Positions 18,760 to 28,365 of a DNA stretch of 64,000 nt are shown one piece after another (the first letter of the stretch is position 1; each line of letters begins with the position of its first letter). The notes under the pieces are model-generated. The model did not search any database. It was not told the origin of the DNA and saw only the letters and a list, made by a program, of their open reading frames with translations. Made by a program: the position numbers and the translations under genes. The stretch comes from Ottelia alismoides (lineage: Eukaryota > Streptophyta > Magnoliopsida > Alismatales > Hydrocharitaceae), in the NCBI GenBank assembly GCA_037367405.1, contig JAZKJV010011400.1, forward strand, positions 1,920,501 to 1,984,500. Direction: 5' to 3'.

Positions 18760-20255
18760 CGTGGTACAGGCTGTCCGAATTGCACCGGTGTCGAACTGTA
18801 AGATAGCATGTAGCGCAGAACATACTGCACACCCAGCATGACCACCGCCGCTTTAACCGTGTAATTGAACACCTCGAACAATCCTACTTCACCCAGCACG
18901 GCCCAGTGCATTACATAGGGGATGAAGGCGATGTACAACACGTTCATGTAGGTACGAGCCACCAGCCATCTGAAGACCAGTCCTAGCACAAATCCGTAAG
19001 TGCCGCAGGCCGCGATTCCCCAGCCATAGCCGAAGTTGGCATACATTTCGCCGACATAGCCCAGATTCATGCTTGTGTTGGAGTTCAAGATCAAGCCGGT
19101 ATAACGCGCAAAGTTCTGCGCTCCACCGGCCTGCGTTTTATCTGGGAACAAGAAACGTGGGACTAGAGAATCTACGATAGCGGCTTGCACAGTCGAGCCT
19201 TCTGCATAAGGCACGTAGGCCGGTACGTTCACCATCACGCGTTCCACAATCCAACTCTGGTTGTAACGTCGGACGGTATCGCTCCAGAAGTCTGCTTCGG
19301 TATCCAAGGTAGCAAGCTTGTAGGCACTTTCCAGAATTTTGCCGGTGATCGCGATTGGCTTGGTCAACGGGGTCAGCGTCATCTCGGTATCGAAGATCAC
19401 AATGCGTTTCTCGCCGCTGCTGGTGTCCCAAGCCACCCGTCGATAGTCCCATTTGGCACGTTGCACGCAAGGGGCCAGCAGCACCCCGATGATGATCAAA
19501 GAAAAGATGACAAACCGCGATACACCGAAACGATAGAAAAGCACCATCGTGGTGGCTAATGTCCAGAGCGCCAGGTCCAGGAAGAATCCTGACGCTGCAG
19601 ATAGATACAATTCCACAAAAAACATCAGGGCGACGCGCCATCGCCAGCCTGGGGCAGCGGCAATTACCCAGCCGAGAATGCCCACGAATCGTAAGTTCGT
19701 GATCAGGAACAAAAGAAACGCTACCGACGCAGGCACATTGATGCTAGTCATTGCCAGCAGCAACAACGAACCGACCAGGATACAAGCATCGAAGCACTCG
19801 AATACACGCTTGGGCATTTGCAAAGGCGTGCGGTTAAGTACTAGAGTGCGTGCTCCCCACATAGCCGTATACCAGCCAACGGCGGCTGCCAACACGCACG
19901 GAACGGCATATTGGAAGTAGGTCGCAGGTTCGCGCCGGAGACTGTAGAGCGGATCAGAGGCAGGGAAGTAGATCGCCACCATCGGAGCAATCCCAAAATA
20001 GATCGTCGACAACATGATTGCCAGTTGAGGCAGCGGCAGGCAGTATCGGCCGGCATACACCATGTGCATGGCGGAAAACACGAACAAACCTATGGCAGCG
20101 CCCAGCCAGGTCGAGATCTCGCTGTACAGTGGCCAACAAGCAAGCGCAATGGCGGCCGCAAAGGTACTCGACCACAGCCATTCCCGAAAATTCAGGAACA
20201 GGAAGCGGGGCTCGCGCGCGACTTTGGGAGGAACAGGTGTAATCGCTAGTGACAT
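18756..20255 (-). CDS. O-antigen polymerase (Wzy)-like integral membrane protein
   Basis: A 499-residue protein with about ten to twelve hydrophobic spans, beginning after a short cytoplasmic N-terminus. A large hydrophilic loop (about residues 270-400, containing WIVERVMVNVPAYVPYAEGS) faces the other side, as in oligosaccharide repeat polymerases. Such families share almost no sequence, so the call rests on topology and location among glycosyltransferases. If correct, it links lipid-carried repeat units in the periplasm. It could alternatively be another polysaccharide membrane protein. Confidence 0.65.
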   Translation of the reverse strand: MSLAITPVPPKVAREPRFLFLNFREWLWSSTFAAAIALACWPLYSEISTWLGAAIGLFVFSAMHMVYAGRYCLPLPQLAIMLSTIYFGIAPMVAIYFPASDPLYSLRREPATYFQYAVPCVLAAAVGWYTAMWGARTLVLNRTPLQMPKRVFECFDACILVGSLLLLAMTSINVPASVAFLLFLITNLRFVGILGWVIAAAPGWRWRVALMFFVELYLSAASGFFLDLALWTLATTMVLFYRFGVSRFVIFSLIIIGVLLAPCVQRAKWDYRRVAWDTSSGEKRIVIFDTEMTLTPLTKPIAITGKILESAYKLATLDTEADFWSDTVRRYNQSWIVERVMVNVPAYVPYAEGSTVQAAIVDSLVPRFLFPDKTQAGGAQNFARYTGLILNSNTSMNLGYVGEMYANFGYGWGIAACGTYGFVLGLVFRWLVARTYMNVLYIAFIPYVMHWAVLGEVGLFEVFNYTVKAAVVMLGVQYVLRYMLSYSSTPVQFGQPVPR

Positions 20256-20295
20256 AATTGGGGTGCGTCTGGAGTTGAGCCAGCTCCCAAAAGGG

Positions 20296-21198
20296 CTAGG
20301 GACGCTTTATGAAAATCGCATTGTCTGCGGCATAGTCAGGGGCAAGTCGGTCCGCCTCGATCAAGCGACCTAACTGCCCATCACGGCCCAGTTCGTAGCC
20401 TTGAAGTCCCAAGGCATTCAGTTGTCGTACAAGGTCCGCAGCTGTGGTCCGTGTTTCTGCCAGGCTGCTGGCAGCGATCTCGACAGCCATTGTTGGCTGC
20501 AGGCGTTTGATCGTCTCGGCAGCTCCGCGCAAAAACTGTGGCTCGGCCCCTTGAATGTCTACCTTAATGAAGTCGATGCGCGTTAGATGTTGCTTGGCGG
20601 CATATTCATCCAGCGTCTCCACCGGAACGTCGACGCTGTGTTTGAGGTCCGCATGGCTGAACTCAACTAATGACGACATGCCTTGGTTCTCATGGTGATT
20701 GCTGGCAATCGCCAACTTCATGGTCCCCATGGCATCGGCTAGCGCGCATGGCTCGACCGTTACATTACTCAAATGGTTTCCGACAATATGTTCAGTCAGC
20801 CGGCTAGCGACTTGTGGGTTTGGTTCAAAGGCGATCACGCGTCCAGTACTGCCACACAGGCGAGCCAACGGGATGGTCACTGCCCCGATGTTAGCACCCA
20901 CGTCCAAGCAAACCATGCCAGGTTCGATTCGCCGGTTCAGGAAACGCTGCAGGTCTGCTTCGTACTCTCCGAAGGAGAGGATATGACGGTCGATCAAGAA
21001 ATAGGGATGCAATCTCATCCGGCAACCGTATCGATCGTAGCTCCAGCGATACTGCTCCCTTGTAGGCGCAGCACTACCGGCGGCCAGTTTACCCAGCCAG
21101 TGCATGAAACGATGGGGACGTAGTCCGCCGTAGGGTCTAGTTGCGGCTGCCAGCGGCCAAAAGACCCAGTTAGCCATGCGTTGTGAAAGTGATTTCAT
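20296..21198 (-). CDS. FkbM-family methyltransferase (first of two)
   Basis: A 300-residue SAM-dependent methyltransferase. Motif I is VCLDVGANIGAVTIPLARL, followed by the acidic FEPNP and the FkbM segment IDFIKVDIQGAEPQFLRGA. The frame runs 63 codons upstream into the next gene, but ATG 21198 lies 6 nt after that gene's stop and gives a sensible start. FkbM enzymes O-methylate diverse substrates, and in this context methylation of a sugar hydroxyl is inferred. Confidence 0.85.
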   Translation of the reverse strand: MKSLSQRMANWVFWPLAAATRPYGGLRPHRFMHWLGKLAAGSAAPTREQYRWSYDRYGCRMRLHPYFLIDRHILSFGEYEADLQRFLNRRIEPGMVCLDVGANIGAVTIPLARLCGSTGRVIAFEPNPQVASRLTEHIVGNHLSNVTVEPCALADAMGTMKLAIASNHHENQGMSSLVEFSHADLKHSVDVPVETLDEYAAKQHLTRIDFIKVDIQGAEPQFLRGAAETIKRLQPTMAVEIAASSLAETRTTAADLVRQLNALGLQGYELGRDGQLGRLIEADRLAPDYAADNAIFIKRP

Positions 21199-21203
21199 GA
21201 ACC

Positions 21204-22088
21204 CTACTTGGCGAGGCGCAACCGTCGCAGAGCACGCTTGGTCAGGTACTCGCCATAGTGTCGCCATGCACGTAAACGTCTCTTCATAGGTCCATACGCT
21301 ACTGCTGCGTAATAGTGGTCTTCGAAGAATCGCAAGATGTCTTGTCTGGGCATAGGCTGCCCGCCATACAGCTTGCAGCCCGCCCAATGGATGATTCGAT
21401 TATAAGGGCTATCTTGCGCCATAGCTTGCAATTTGAGTTCCGTCAAATCGCGCGGTGCCCACCACATTAGTGGTACCCGCGCCAGCGACAGTCGCGACAT
21501 AGCACACGACTTCTCTAGCACATAGTTAAGCACGCCCTGGTCGCCGGGCATAAACATTCGGGGATACTTTAGCTGGGGGGGATCCGACCAATTGACCACG
21601 CCTGCAAAATCATCACGGGTCAGCACACCGCTGGTCCCTACCCACTGGCCCGAGTTAAAGTTCTTGCCACAAGGTTTAAAGTCCGGGTCCAACTGACCGA
21701 GTGCGTCGATATCAAAATACAGCCGCTTGACCTCTTCAGGCGGTTGTGTCTCGTCGTCAACGATGAACTGCGCCTGATGCTTGGCTAACATATCCAGCAC
21801 CCGTCCAGTGAAAACCGTATCCGAATCGACAATCAGGAATTTTTCCTGGTTAGGAAAGAAGAGCGGTTCCAGCTTGCCGAATCCCCAGCCAAACCGACGC
21901 TGGCCGGTATCCACCACTTCGACGTTCCAGCAGCGTTCCAGTTCGCGCGTATCACACTGTCCAGCACCGGTATCTTTGATCAGGCGGATTGGGATATCTC
22001 GATACCAATAGCGAATGCTGGCTACGCAGATTCGAGTTAATGGCAGATCCTGGCGGTAAGTCGAAACGTAGATCGTGTCAATGGACAA
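21204..22088 (-). CDS. Putative GT-A fold glycosyltransferase (GT8-like)
   Basis: A 294-residue protein with a probable TTG start. The N-terminus YVSTYRQDLPLTRICVASI, the metal-binding DSDTVF (DxD motif) and the downstream FNSGQWVGTSGV and MPGDQGVLNYVL segments resemble GT8-type nucleotide-sugar transferases. No transmembrane helix; a basic C-terminus (ALRRLRLAK) may contact the membrane. It sits between two FkbM methyltransferases. The donor is unknown, and the family placement is by fold motifs only. Confidence 0.65.
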   Translation of the reverse strand: MSIDTIYVSTYRQDLPLTRICVASIRYWYRDIPIRLIKDTGAGQCDTRELERCWNVEVVDTGQRRFGWGFGKLEPLFFPNQEKFLIVDSDTVFTGRVLDMLAKHQAQFIVDDETQPPEEVKRLYFDIDALGQLDPDFKPCGKNFNSGQWVGTSGVLTRDDFAGVVNWSDPPQLKYPRMFMPGDQGVLNYVLEKSCAMSRLSLARVPLMWWAPRDLTELKLQAMAQDSPYNRIIHWAGCKLYGGQPMPRQDILRFFEDHYYAAVAYGPMKRRLRAWRHYGEYLTKRALRRLRLAK

Positions 22089-22118
22089 GGAACACTCGAT
22101 ATCAGAAAACAGAATTCG

Positions 22119-22868
22119 TCAGGGGCGCAGATACGCCAACATATCTTCTCCGCCATCAAAGGCGAAGCGGTAACCGAGTCCTTTGAGTTGTTGAAGACAG
22201 GCATCTAATGCTTGGGGCGAGAGGTGCTTGCGCTCAAAATGAATCAAACTTGGACGACATTGCTCGAATGGAAAAATGCTCAAGAGCTGAGCATCGAATC
22301 CCTCGGTATCGATCTGCAACAAATCCAGCGCGCCAGGTAACTCGGCCAGCAGATCTGCAAAGGTCACAGTTGGTACCTGCAGCCTGACGATGCGGTTAGA
22401 GATACCGGGAGCAAACGCTTCGTGCTTCTCGATTGACTCGCGCGAAAATCCGGCCAGCCCGCCACACCAGGCTGGTAGCCCTTCGCCGTCGACAGTGAAC
22501 AGTTCCAGGTGACCGCGATTCTGGGCGACGGCGCAGTTCTTGAAGATCAAGCCGGATTGGTCTTGATAATTGGCAACCAGTTTCTTGAACGCTGAGGGTT
22601 GTGGCTCGACTAACACGCCTTGCCAACTGTAGGCCACTACAAACTCACGCAGTGGATCACAACTGACTCCGTCGAAGGCACCCACCTGCAAGAATGTCAG
22701 CCTTGTTCGCCCTGCTCGATGCATCAAGTCAGTGACCAGGTGGCTGAAGTTCAGCTCCAGAACCGATTGTGGATCGAGCATGGTATCAGCGATGTATCGC
22801 GTGCAGCGTAGCTCGTAGCCCATGCGTTTCAGGGCGGACTGAACAAGCGATTTAATGATGGCTCGCAT
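22119..22868 (-). CDS. FkbM-family methyltransferase (second of two)
   Basis: A 249-residue SAM methyltransferase. Motif I is LTFLQVGAFDGVSCDPL, then VLVEPQPSAFKKL and the FkbM LDLLQIDTEGFDAQLLSIF. The frame is open for 38 more codons upstream, but ATG 22868 (MRAIIKSLVQ) is the natural start. It differs strongly from the FkbM protein at 20296, so the two likely methylate different positions. In context, probably glycan O-methylation. Confidence 0.85.
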   Translation of the reverse strand: MRAIIKSLVQSALKRMGYELRCTRYIADTMLDPQSVLELNFSHLVTDLMHRAGRTRLTFLQVGAFDGVSCDPLREFVVAYSWQGVLVEPQPSAFKKLVANYQDQSGLIFKNCAVAQNRGHLELFTVDGEGLPAWCGGLAGFSRESIEKHEAFAPGISNRIVRLQVPTVTFADLLAELPGALDLLQIDTEGFDAQLLSIFPFEQCRPSLIHFERKHLSPQALDACLQQLKGLGYRFAFDGGEDMLAYLRP

Positions 22869-22918
22869 GGATGCTCTAGGGCTTTCTGACGAATCTGTGA
22901 ACCACGAAACCGCCGGCT

Positions 22919-24007
22919 TTACACCAGCTCTTTGAGAACCTTTTCCAGTCGGGCTCGGTAACTGTATCCAGACTGGTGACAACGCAGTAAACCGGCATCA
23001 GCGATCTTCTTTCGCTCGTGTTCGTGTGCCTGATAATAGCAGGCTTTCTCGACCATCTCTTCAGCGCTAGAAAAATACTCGGCTTCGACACCTTCTCGGA
23101 AAAACTCCTGGTGCTCTGGAGTACGGTCAGCCAGCAGCATGCTGCCGCAAGCGGGAATTTCGAAGGTGCGCGTCGTATGTTGATCGGGGCAGACAAAACG
23201 CAGGAAACCAATGCTTATCTTGGCCCCTGTGAGGGCTTGAGCATATTCATCGCCGTAGATTTCACCACTCTGCCAGCATCGAGCCAATTCCGGATTGCGA
23301 GCAATTCGGAACTTCGCCTTGCCCGCGTTGATTTTGAGGCGATAAGCGCGGCGAATCGTCCAACGGCCGTCAATTAAGTGATCCCATGCGTAACCCCAAA
23401 TCTTCAGTTCACCGCCGGCATTCACAAGCTTCGAAAGATATTCTTCGCGCCTCGGCTCCCAACCACCAATAAAGCCGATCGGCGTCGAATACTTGCCGCC
23501 GGACTGTGTCTGAAGCGTATGCAGAGGTCTATGAACCTGCTCAGAAAAGCCTAAGGGCATGTAGATGACATGACGGCAGACTCGACGATAGGTTTCTAGC
23601 TCGTAGGTTTTGGAAGTAATGACGCAGTCAAACAGCGGCATGCACTGGTCCATCAGCCGCGTACGTTTCCAAGTCAGAGAGAAGTAAGGATCCGGGGTGA
23701 AATGGATACTGCGAACGCCCATGTCCCTGAGACGCTCCAGCGTCTTGGGCCACAGGTACTCTTGTTTATCGCCCCAGAACCACTCTGGGCGATGCTGCTC
23801 CGCCAGATCGAGAATCGTTTGATTGAGCTTGGTAACGACAGAGCCGGCATGCAAGCGTTTTTGGAGATGGCGATTGAGCCAGGACGTCTGTAGCCAATCT
23901 GAGTCAGTATCAAAGTCAATGACTTCGTGCCCTAGCTTTGCCAGTTCGTCACGCCGCATGCGGCATGTCTGGCCCGCGCCTAATTGACCTGCATAGAGAA
24001 TCTTCAT
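22919..24007 (-). CDS. CgeB-like glycosyltransferase
   Basis: A 362-residue protein resembling the CgeB (spore maturation) / Glyco_trans_1_2 group. The N-terminal half starts MKILYAGQLGAGQTCRMR. The C-terminal donor half has DQHTTRTFEIPACGSMLLAD, a family hallmark, followed by the usual EYFSSAEEMVEKACYY. CgeB proteins are GT-B enzymes that modify surface glycans. An 8-nt gap separates it from the upstream GT4. Confidence 0.82.
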   Translation of the reverse strand: MKILYAGQLGAGQTCRMRRDELAKLGHEVIDFDTDSDWLQTSWLNRHLQKRLHAGSVVTKLNQTILDLAEQHRPEWFWGDKQEYLWPKTLERLRDMGVRSIHFTPDPYFSLTWKRTRLMDQCMPLFDCVITSKTYELETYRRVCRHVIYMPLGFSEQVHRPLHTLQTQSGGKYSTPIGFIGGWEPRREEYLSKLVNAGGELKIWGYAWDHLIDGRWTIRRAYRLKINAGKAKFRIARNPELARCWQSGEIYGDEYAQALTGAKISIGFLRFVCPDQHTTRTFEIPACGSMLLADRTPEHQEFFREGVEAEYFSSAEEMVEKACYYQAHEHERKKIADAGLLRCHQSGYSYRARLEKVLKELV

Positions 24008-24014
24008 GAACCGA

Positions 24015-25160
24015 TTATTTCCTGTCCATCAAGTAGCTTATTGACTGGGCAATCCGCTTGCCAACCATGGTCCATGTAAAATTTTCGAGTGCATGAGTTC
24101 TAGCGGCTTGTCGAGTTTGCAGATACTTCGCAGGATTATCCGCCCAGGCCTGGAGCGCCAAGGCAAACTCGCTGGCGTCTGGCGGATTGCTCAGTAGACG
24201 CCCGGTCTGTCCATCGCGAATCATCTCTGGCAAACCAAAGGCACGCGGGGCGAGCGTAGGACAACCATGCAAGGCGGCTTCGGCAACCACCAGTGGAGTC
24301 ATGTCAGAAACAGTGGGCAGAACCAAAGCGAAGGCAGTTGAGAACAGGTCCTGTAGTCGCTGGAGTTGGTCTGGAACCTCTTTGGACAAGAAACCAGCCC
24401 ACGTAACTCCGGGTAAATCCAACACTGAGGCAGGCGGCTGGGCACCGACAAACGTGAGCGTCGCCTCACCAAACTTTTGGCGAAAACGAACAAATGCCTC
24501 GGTCGCAACACTGCCACCTTTACGAGCAAAGTCTACTGCGATAAAGATCAGCCGGTAACCGTCCATATACCGATCTTGGACTGGCGTCGCGATGTTGGCG
24601 CCAACGCCGACGCATTCAAAGTTGTCCCCTGGTAGCTGGTAACGCTGTCGGCACTCCTCAAGAGCGTATTGGCTGCTAAAGTAAGCTCGAGTCACTTCCT
24701 GCAGCCAGTGTTTTTCATGCATCACAATTCGATCCAGATCCCGCCAGCTTAATACATCACTGCGGTGGTAGGTATCGCAATAGGTCGCAAAGCAAGCGTC
24801 TGTGTAAGCGAATGTTGGTAGGCTCAACTTCGTCTCGATCCAAGGCGTAATGCCATGAAAGTAATCGAAGGCTGCCTGTTGACTTCGTTGACTCGCTACT
24901 TCTCCAGCAATTCGGTTGAGCCTATACTCCGAGAAGAAGTAGAAGGGCTGCGGGCGTTGCAGACCTTTCAATAGTTTAGCCCAAATACGTTCAATCAGCC
25001 GAGTTGGCGGATTGATCGGCCCCACGTAGTCCAAGTCGAAATGTCTGGCCAACTCAGCATACAAAGCCGCGTTCATGCCATTCCAACCACCGCTGGCATT
25101 TTGCAAAGATAAGTTGGTAATATAATTGCCCGGCAACTTGGGCAACTTGCTTGCTTGCAC
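24015..25160 (-). CDS. Glycosyltransferase family 4
   Basis: A 381-residue GT-B enzyme with LSLQNASGGWNGMNAALY at the N-terminus and SDMTPLVVAEAALHGCPTL in the donor site. No ATG exists near the N-terminus. A GTG at 25160, one base after the upstream stop, is preferred over a TTG at 25190 that would overlap the neighbour by 29 bp. The acceptor half contains DYFHGITPWIETK. Donor sugar unknown. Part of a tight run of transferases. Confidence 0.82.
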   Translation of the reverse strand: MQASKLPKLPGNYITNLSLQNASGGWNGMNAALYAELARHFDLDYVGPINPPTRLIERIWAKLLKGLQRPQPFYFFSEYRLNRIAGEVASQRSQQAAFDYFHGITPWIETKLSLPTFAYTDACFATYCDTYHRSDVLSWRDLDRIVMHEKHWLQEVTRAYFSSQYALEECRQRYQLPGDNFECVGVGANIATPVQDRYMDGYRLIFIAVDFARKGGSVATEAFVRFRQKFGEATLTFVGAQPPASVLDLPGVTWAGFLSKEVPDQLQRLQDLFSTAFALVLPTVSDMTPLVVAEAALHGCPTLAPRAFGLPEMIRDGQTGRLLSNPPDASEFALALQAWADNPAKYLQTRQAARTHALENFTWTMVGKRIAQSISYLMDRK

Positions 25161-25161
25161 T

Positions 25162-26358
25162 TTACAGCTGTCCCTGTGAGTACAACGCAAGGAGACGATC
25201 AGAGCATACGGGTACGGAGAAAGGCGAAGACCGAACGGCGCTATTCATTCGAGCCGCGTCGGGTGCGGGGAGAGCGAGTAGCCGTCGAACTTCCTGAGCC
25301 CATTCTTTGATCGATAGCTTGAGATCAAGAAAGGTAACAAGTTCAGGCACGACCACGCACTCGCGTGGTACAGCAGTCGATGCCAATACTCGCAGGCCGG
25401 CTGCTTGAGCTTCCACGGCAACCATTCCCAGGCCTTCGCCGCGCGATGGGAAGAACAATAGTTGGCTGGCAGACATCAGTTGCGCAATATCCTTGCGAAC
25501 TCCGAGAAAGTGCACCTTATGAGCCGCGCCTTGCTTGGCCGCTCGATCTCGGAGGACGGGCAAGGCTTCCGTGGTCGCACCTGCCATTAACAGGTGACAG
25601 TCAGGGTTAGTCGCGATGCATTCCAAAACGACGTCGAGAGCAAACGCACTGTTTTTATGATTGAGCGGGTGATCGTAGTCAGCCGAATGGTCCATACGAC
25701 CAGCAAATAGTACGATTTGCGCATCCTGGGGAATGCCCAGTTCTTTGCGGATCGATACCCTCGCATTTCGTTTGTCGCCCAAAAAACGCTCGGTGTTGAA
25801 AGCGCAATGCAAAGCCGCTTTGGGGATGTGCTTATAGGCTGGCAGTGTGAATCCGTACTCTTCGATGACTTGATAGGAAGTCGCGGCGATGTGGGTGGTA
25901 AACTTGCGCATGAAGAACTTACCCAGCGCAGCCGTAGCGCGCCTGGCTACATTGACTTCGTAGTTATTGGCGATCTGATAGCTGGGGTTATGAATGTGAG
26001 TTACGCGGATGGGTGGCAAATAGGGCCAGCCAAGAGCGAAGTGCCACCCGCTAACGCGATCTTGATGATCGTGGACGGCGACATAGTCACCGCTTTTTAG
26101 CACGCGGCGAAACTTTTGCCCAAAGCTCATCAATCGGCTCTTGCCGAAAGGTGCAATGAAGATGTTGGCCCCCAAGCGTCGGGCTTCTTCATCAAAGGTG
26201 CCAGGTTCGGCGCTGGTAACCAGGAAGTCGCACTGAACCTCCTCAGTGACGTGCCAGCGGCGCAGCATCTCGATCAGCCACGTTTCGGCACCGCCCATGC
26301 CCAGGTTGTTAAACACCTGCAGCACGCGAACCGGGCGGCGAACTTCCTTGTTAGTCAT
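25162..26358 (-). CDS. Glycosyltransferase family 4
   Basis: A 398-residue GT-B enzyme. The N-terminus RVLQVFNNLGMGGAETWL is the classic GT4 glycine-rich start, and the donor domain shows LFAGRMDHSADYDHPLNHK and PSRGEGLGMVAVEAQAAGL with the E-x7-E motif. It resembles EpsF-type transferases of exopolysaccharide clusters. ATG at 26358. Donor sugar not deducible. Confidence 0.87.
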   Translation of the reverse strand: MTNKEVRRPVRVLQVFNNLGMGGAETWLIEMLRRWHVTEEVQCDFLVTSAEPGTFDEEARRLGANIFIAPFGKSRLMSFGQKFRRVLKSGDYVAVHDHQDRVSGWHFALGWPYLPPIRVTHIHNPSYQIANNYEVNVARRATAALGKFFMRKFTTHIAATSYQVIEEYGFTLPAYKHIPKAALHCAFNTERFLGDKRNARVSIRKELGIPQDAQIVLFAGRMDHSADYDHPLNHKNSAFALDVVLECIATNPDCHLLMAGATTEALPVLRDRAAKQGAAHKVHFLGVRKDIAQLMSASQLLFFPSRGEGLGMVAVEAQAAGLRVLASTAVPRECVVVPELVTFLDLKLSIKEWAQEVRRLLALPAPDAARMNSAVRSSPFSVPVCSDRLLALYSQGQL

Positions 26359-26403
26359 TGAGATGAAGCTATTTTCCAGAGCAATGGCGCGAGCCAGCAG
26401 GGC

Positions 26404-27168
26404 TTACTTCGACAAGCGGTTCGCCAGTGAACTCTTGATGGCAGTTGGTATCGATTTGAGTAGCGCTGACAAGCCAAACCGGGTCAGATCTTCACCCTCG
26501 ATGACTTTCTCCGACCACATGCGCGGGTGAATACGCCGTCCGCATGTTAGACGATCAATCGGCGGTAACTGCACAAGGGCAGGATATCGGTCGCGCACCT
26601 TCGAATTCACATAGACTAACGTGTTTTGCAGGTAGCACGGTTGAACATCATCCGAAGTCCATACACACGGGGCGATGGCATCGAGCGCCAGGAAGTCGAA
26701 CGCGGCAAACTGATCGATCCAGTACTCTTGCCATTGCTCGTTCAAGTGGCCAGTGCCACCCTGTCCTGGTATGGCCGCGGAAAAGACGATGAGATCACTG
26801 AGCTGCGTCAATGAACGCACAAACGCCGAGGCACTCTCGGGCGTCAGATGTTCGGCTACTTCGAACGATGTACACAGACTGTATCGAGTCGAAAGTGTGA
26901 AGGGTTGGTTCAGATCTTGCGGAGAGAAGTTGGAAATAGGTATTTTCAGAATCGCTTGGTCAACCCAGCGACCATCTATACCTTTCACTTGAGTGACCCC
27001 CAGTTTCAACCATTCAGCGAGCCAAGCCCCATCGCCACAGCCGACATCGACAACGGACGTGGGCTGAAAGAGTTCCTTCATCAAGCCCACCATCACTTCC
27101 GCCGAACTCTGAACTCGATCGGCGCGACCGACAAAGAACTGTCGGTCATAGGTAGGTGCTTGATTCAT
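26404..27168 (-). CDS. Class I SAM-dependent methyltransferase
   Basis: A 254-residue protein with motif I VVDVGCGDGAWLAEWLK, then the acidic GIDGRWVD, and the post-motif EVAEHLTPESASAFVRSLT, typical of sugar or nodulation-type methyltransferases (Methyltransf_23). ATG 27168 is preferred; a TTG at 27231 would overlap the upstream stop by 4 bp and add 21 residues, so the start is uncertain. Probably methylates a sugar of the locus glycan, but the substrate is unknown. Confidence 0.8.
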   Translation of the reverse strand: MNQAPTYDRQFFVGRADRVQSSAEVMVGLMKELFQPTSVVDVGCGDGAWLAEWLKLGVTQVKGIDGRWVDQAILKIPISNFSPQDLNQPFTLSTRYSLCTSFEVAEHLTPESASAFVRSLTQLSDLIVFSAAIPGQGGTGHLNEQWQEYWIDQFAAFDFLALDAIAPCVWTSDDVQPCYLQNTLVYVNSKVRDRYPALVQLPPIDRLTCGRRIHPRMWSEKVIEGEDLTRFGLSALLKSIPTAIKSSLANRLSK

Positions 27169-27227
27169 GAGATATGGTCCCAACCAGTAAATGAGTGAGG
27201 AGTCGTTATCTGAACTTAACGCTGAGT

Positions 27228-28364
27228 TCAATCCACTCTGCCTTGAACGCCACTTAATTCCATAAGCTGACTAGTTGCACGGTCCATACCAAAGTGTGAG
27301 TTTGCGAGAGACACATTGACTCTTCTGTCAGTACGTAGTATGCAATCGTTAACAGCCTCTGCCCAGACGCTTGCTCCGGTAGTGAGTGGCAGGCGGGTAA
27401 CCATCGCTGTGTTTACGATGGCGTCGTCGCAGATCCCCTGGGAGGTAATCATGGGCAGGCCACACGCTTGTGCTTCGACCACGACCAGGCCAAGTCCCTC
27501 TTTAGGCACTTCAGGTCTTGGAAACACGAAGACATCAGAGTTCTTCATCAGATACGCTGAGTCGTCGCGCCAACCAAGAATACGAATTCGCTCACTAATG
27601 CCCAGTGAGTCCGCTCTACTACGAACTTCGGACACCAACTCACCTTCTCCAGCAAAAACAGCAAACACACCAGGATGAAGTGCTTGAATAGCGGCCAGTA
27701 CATCAACCACAAAAACTGGATTCTTGATTGGAGCCATACGTCCCATGAAGAGCAAAATTTTTGCGTCGATGGGTAATCCAAGTTCACTGCGGAACTTCTC
27801 AGGCTCGTAGCACGCGTGTTGAAATGGCTCCTCGTCGACACCGTAGTACACCACAACATCGCGACCGAGACGCCTGGGCTTGTGCCTCAAGAATTGATCC
27901 AGAACATGATTGGAAATGCCGACAATTCCAGTCGCCACGCGAAGACAAACTTGCCTGAGTGGCTCGAGCAACAGGCGATGTTTCATGCGGCTAGGAGTTG
28001 GCAGTGCTTCATCGGTATTGTGTACATGAACCCATCGACGATGAATCGGTAGCCCCAACGATGCCAGCAGGTAAAAGCCGCTCAAAAAATCATGGTGGCA
28101 ATGCAGTACATCGCAGGGGTTAGCCTTTAAGTGAGCTCTCAAATGCTTCATAAATGAACGAGTTTGGCCAAAAGGCACAGGCGAAGCGATCACGCGTGCA
28201 CCGCAGGACTCACAGAGTTTGGCCATTCGTCCGGAATCAGGTAACGTGCAATAGAATGTCCACTGAACGTCTGGATAGTCGCGACGCGAGTGCATGAATG
28301 TTCGCAGCAGCCAGTTCTCAACGGCTCCTTTATCCATTGATTCGACGACATGGCAGATCCGCAT
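27228..28364 (-). CDS. Glycosyltransferase family 4
   Basis: A 378-residue GT-B enzyme beginning MRICHVVESMDKGAVENWL, with LFMGRMAPIKNPVFVVDVL and PKEGLGLVVVEAQACGLPMI in the donor half. The E-x7-E pair is intact. The ATG at 28364 lies directly after the upstream methyltransferase stop (28366); the longer frame to 28415 is rejected because it overlaps that gene. It resembles the GT4 at 25162 (EpsF-like). Donor unknown. Confidence 0.87.
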   Translation of the reverse strand: MRICHVVESMDKGAVENWLLRTFMHSRRDYPDVQWTFYCTLPDSGRMAKLCESCGARVIASPVPFGQTRSFMKHLRAHLKANPCDVLHCHHDFLSGFYLLASLGLPIHRRWVHVHNTDEALPTPSRMKHRLLLEPLRQVCLRVATGIVGISNHVLDQFLRHKPRRLGRDVVVYYGVDEEPFQHACYEPEKFRSELGLPIDAKILLFMGRMAPIKNPVFVVDVLAAIQALHPGVFAVFAGEGELVSEVRSRADSLGISERIRILGWRDDSAYLMKNSDVFVFPRPEVPKEGLGLVVVEAQACGLPMITSQGICDDAIVNTAMVTRLPLTTGASVWAEAVNDCILRTDRRVNVSLANSHFGMDRATSQLMELSGVQGRVD

Positions 28365-28365
28365 C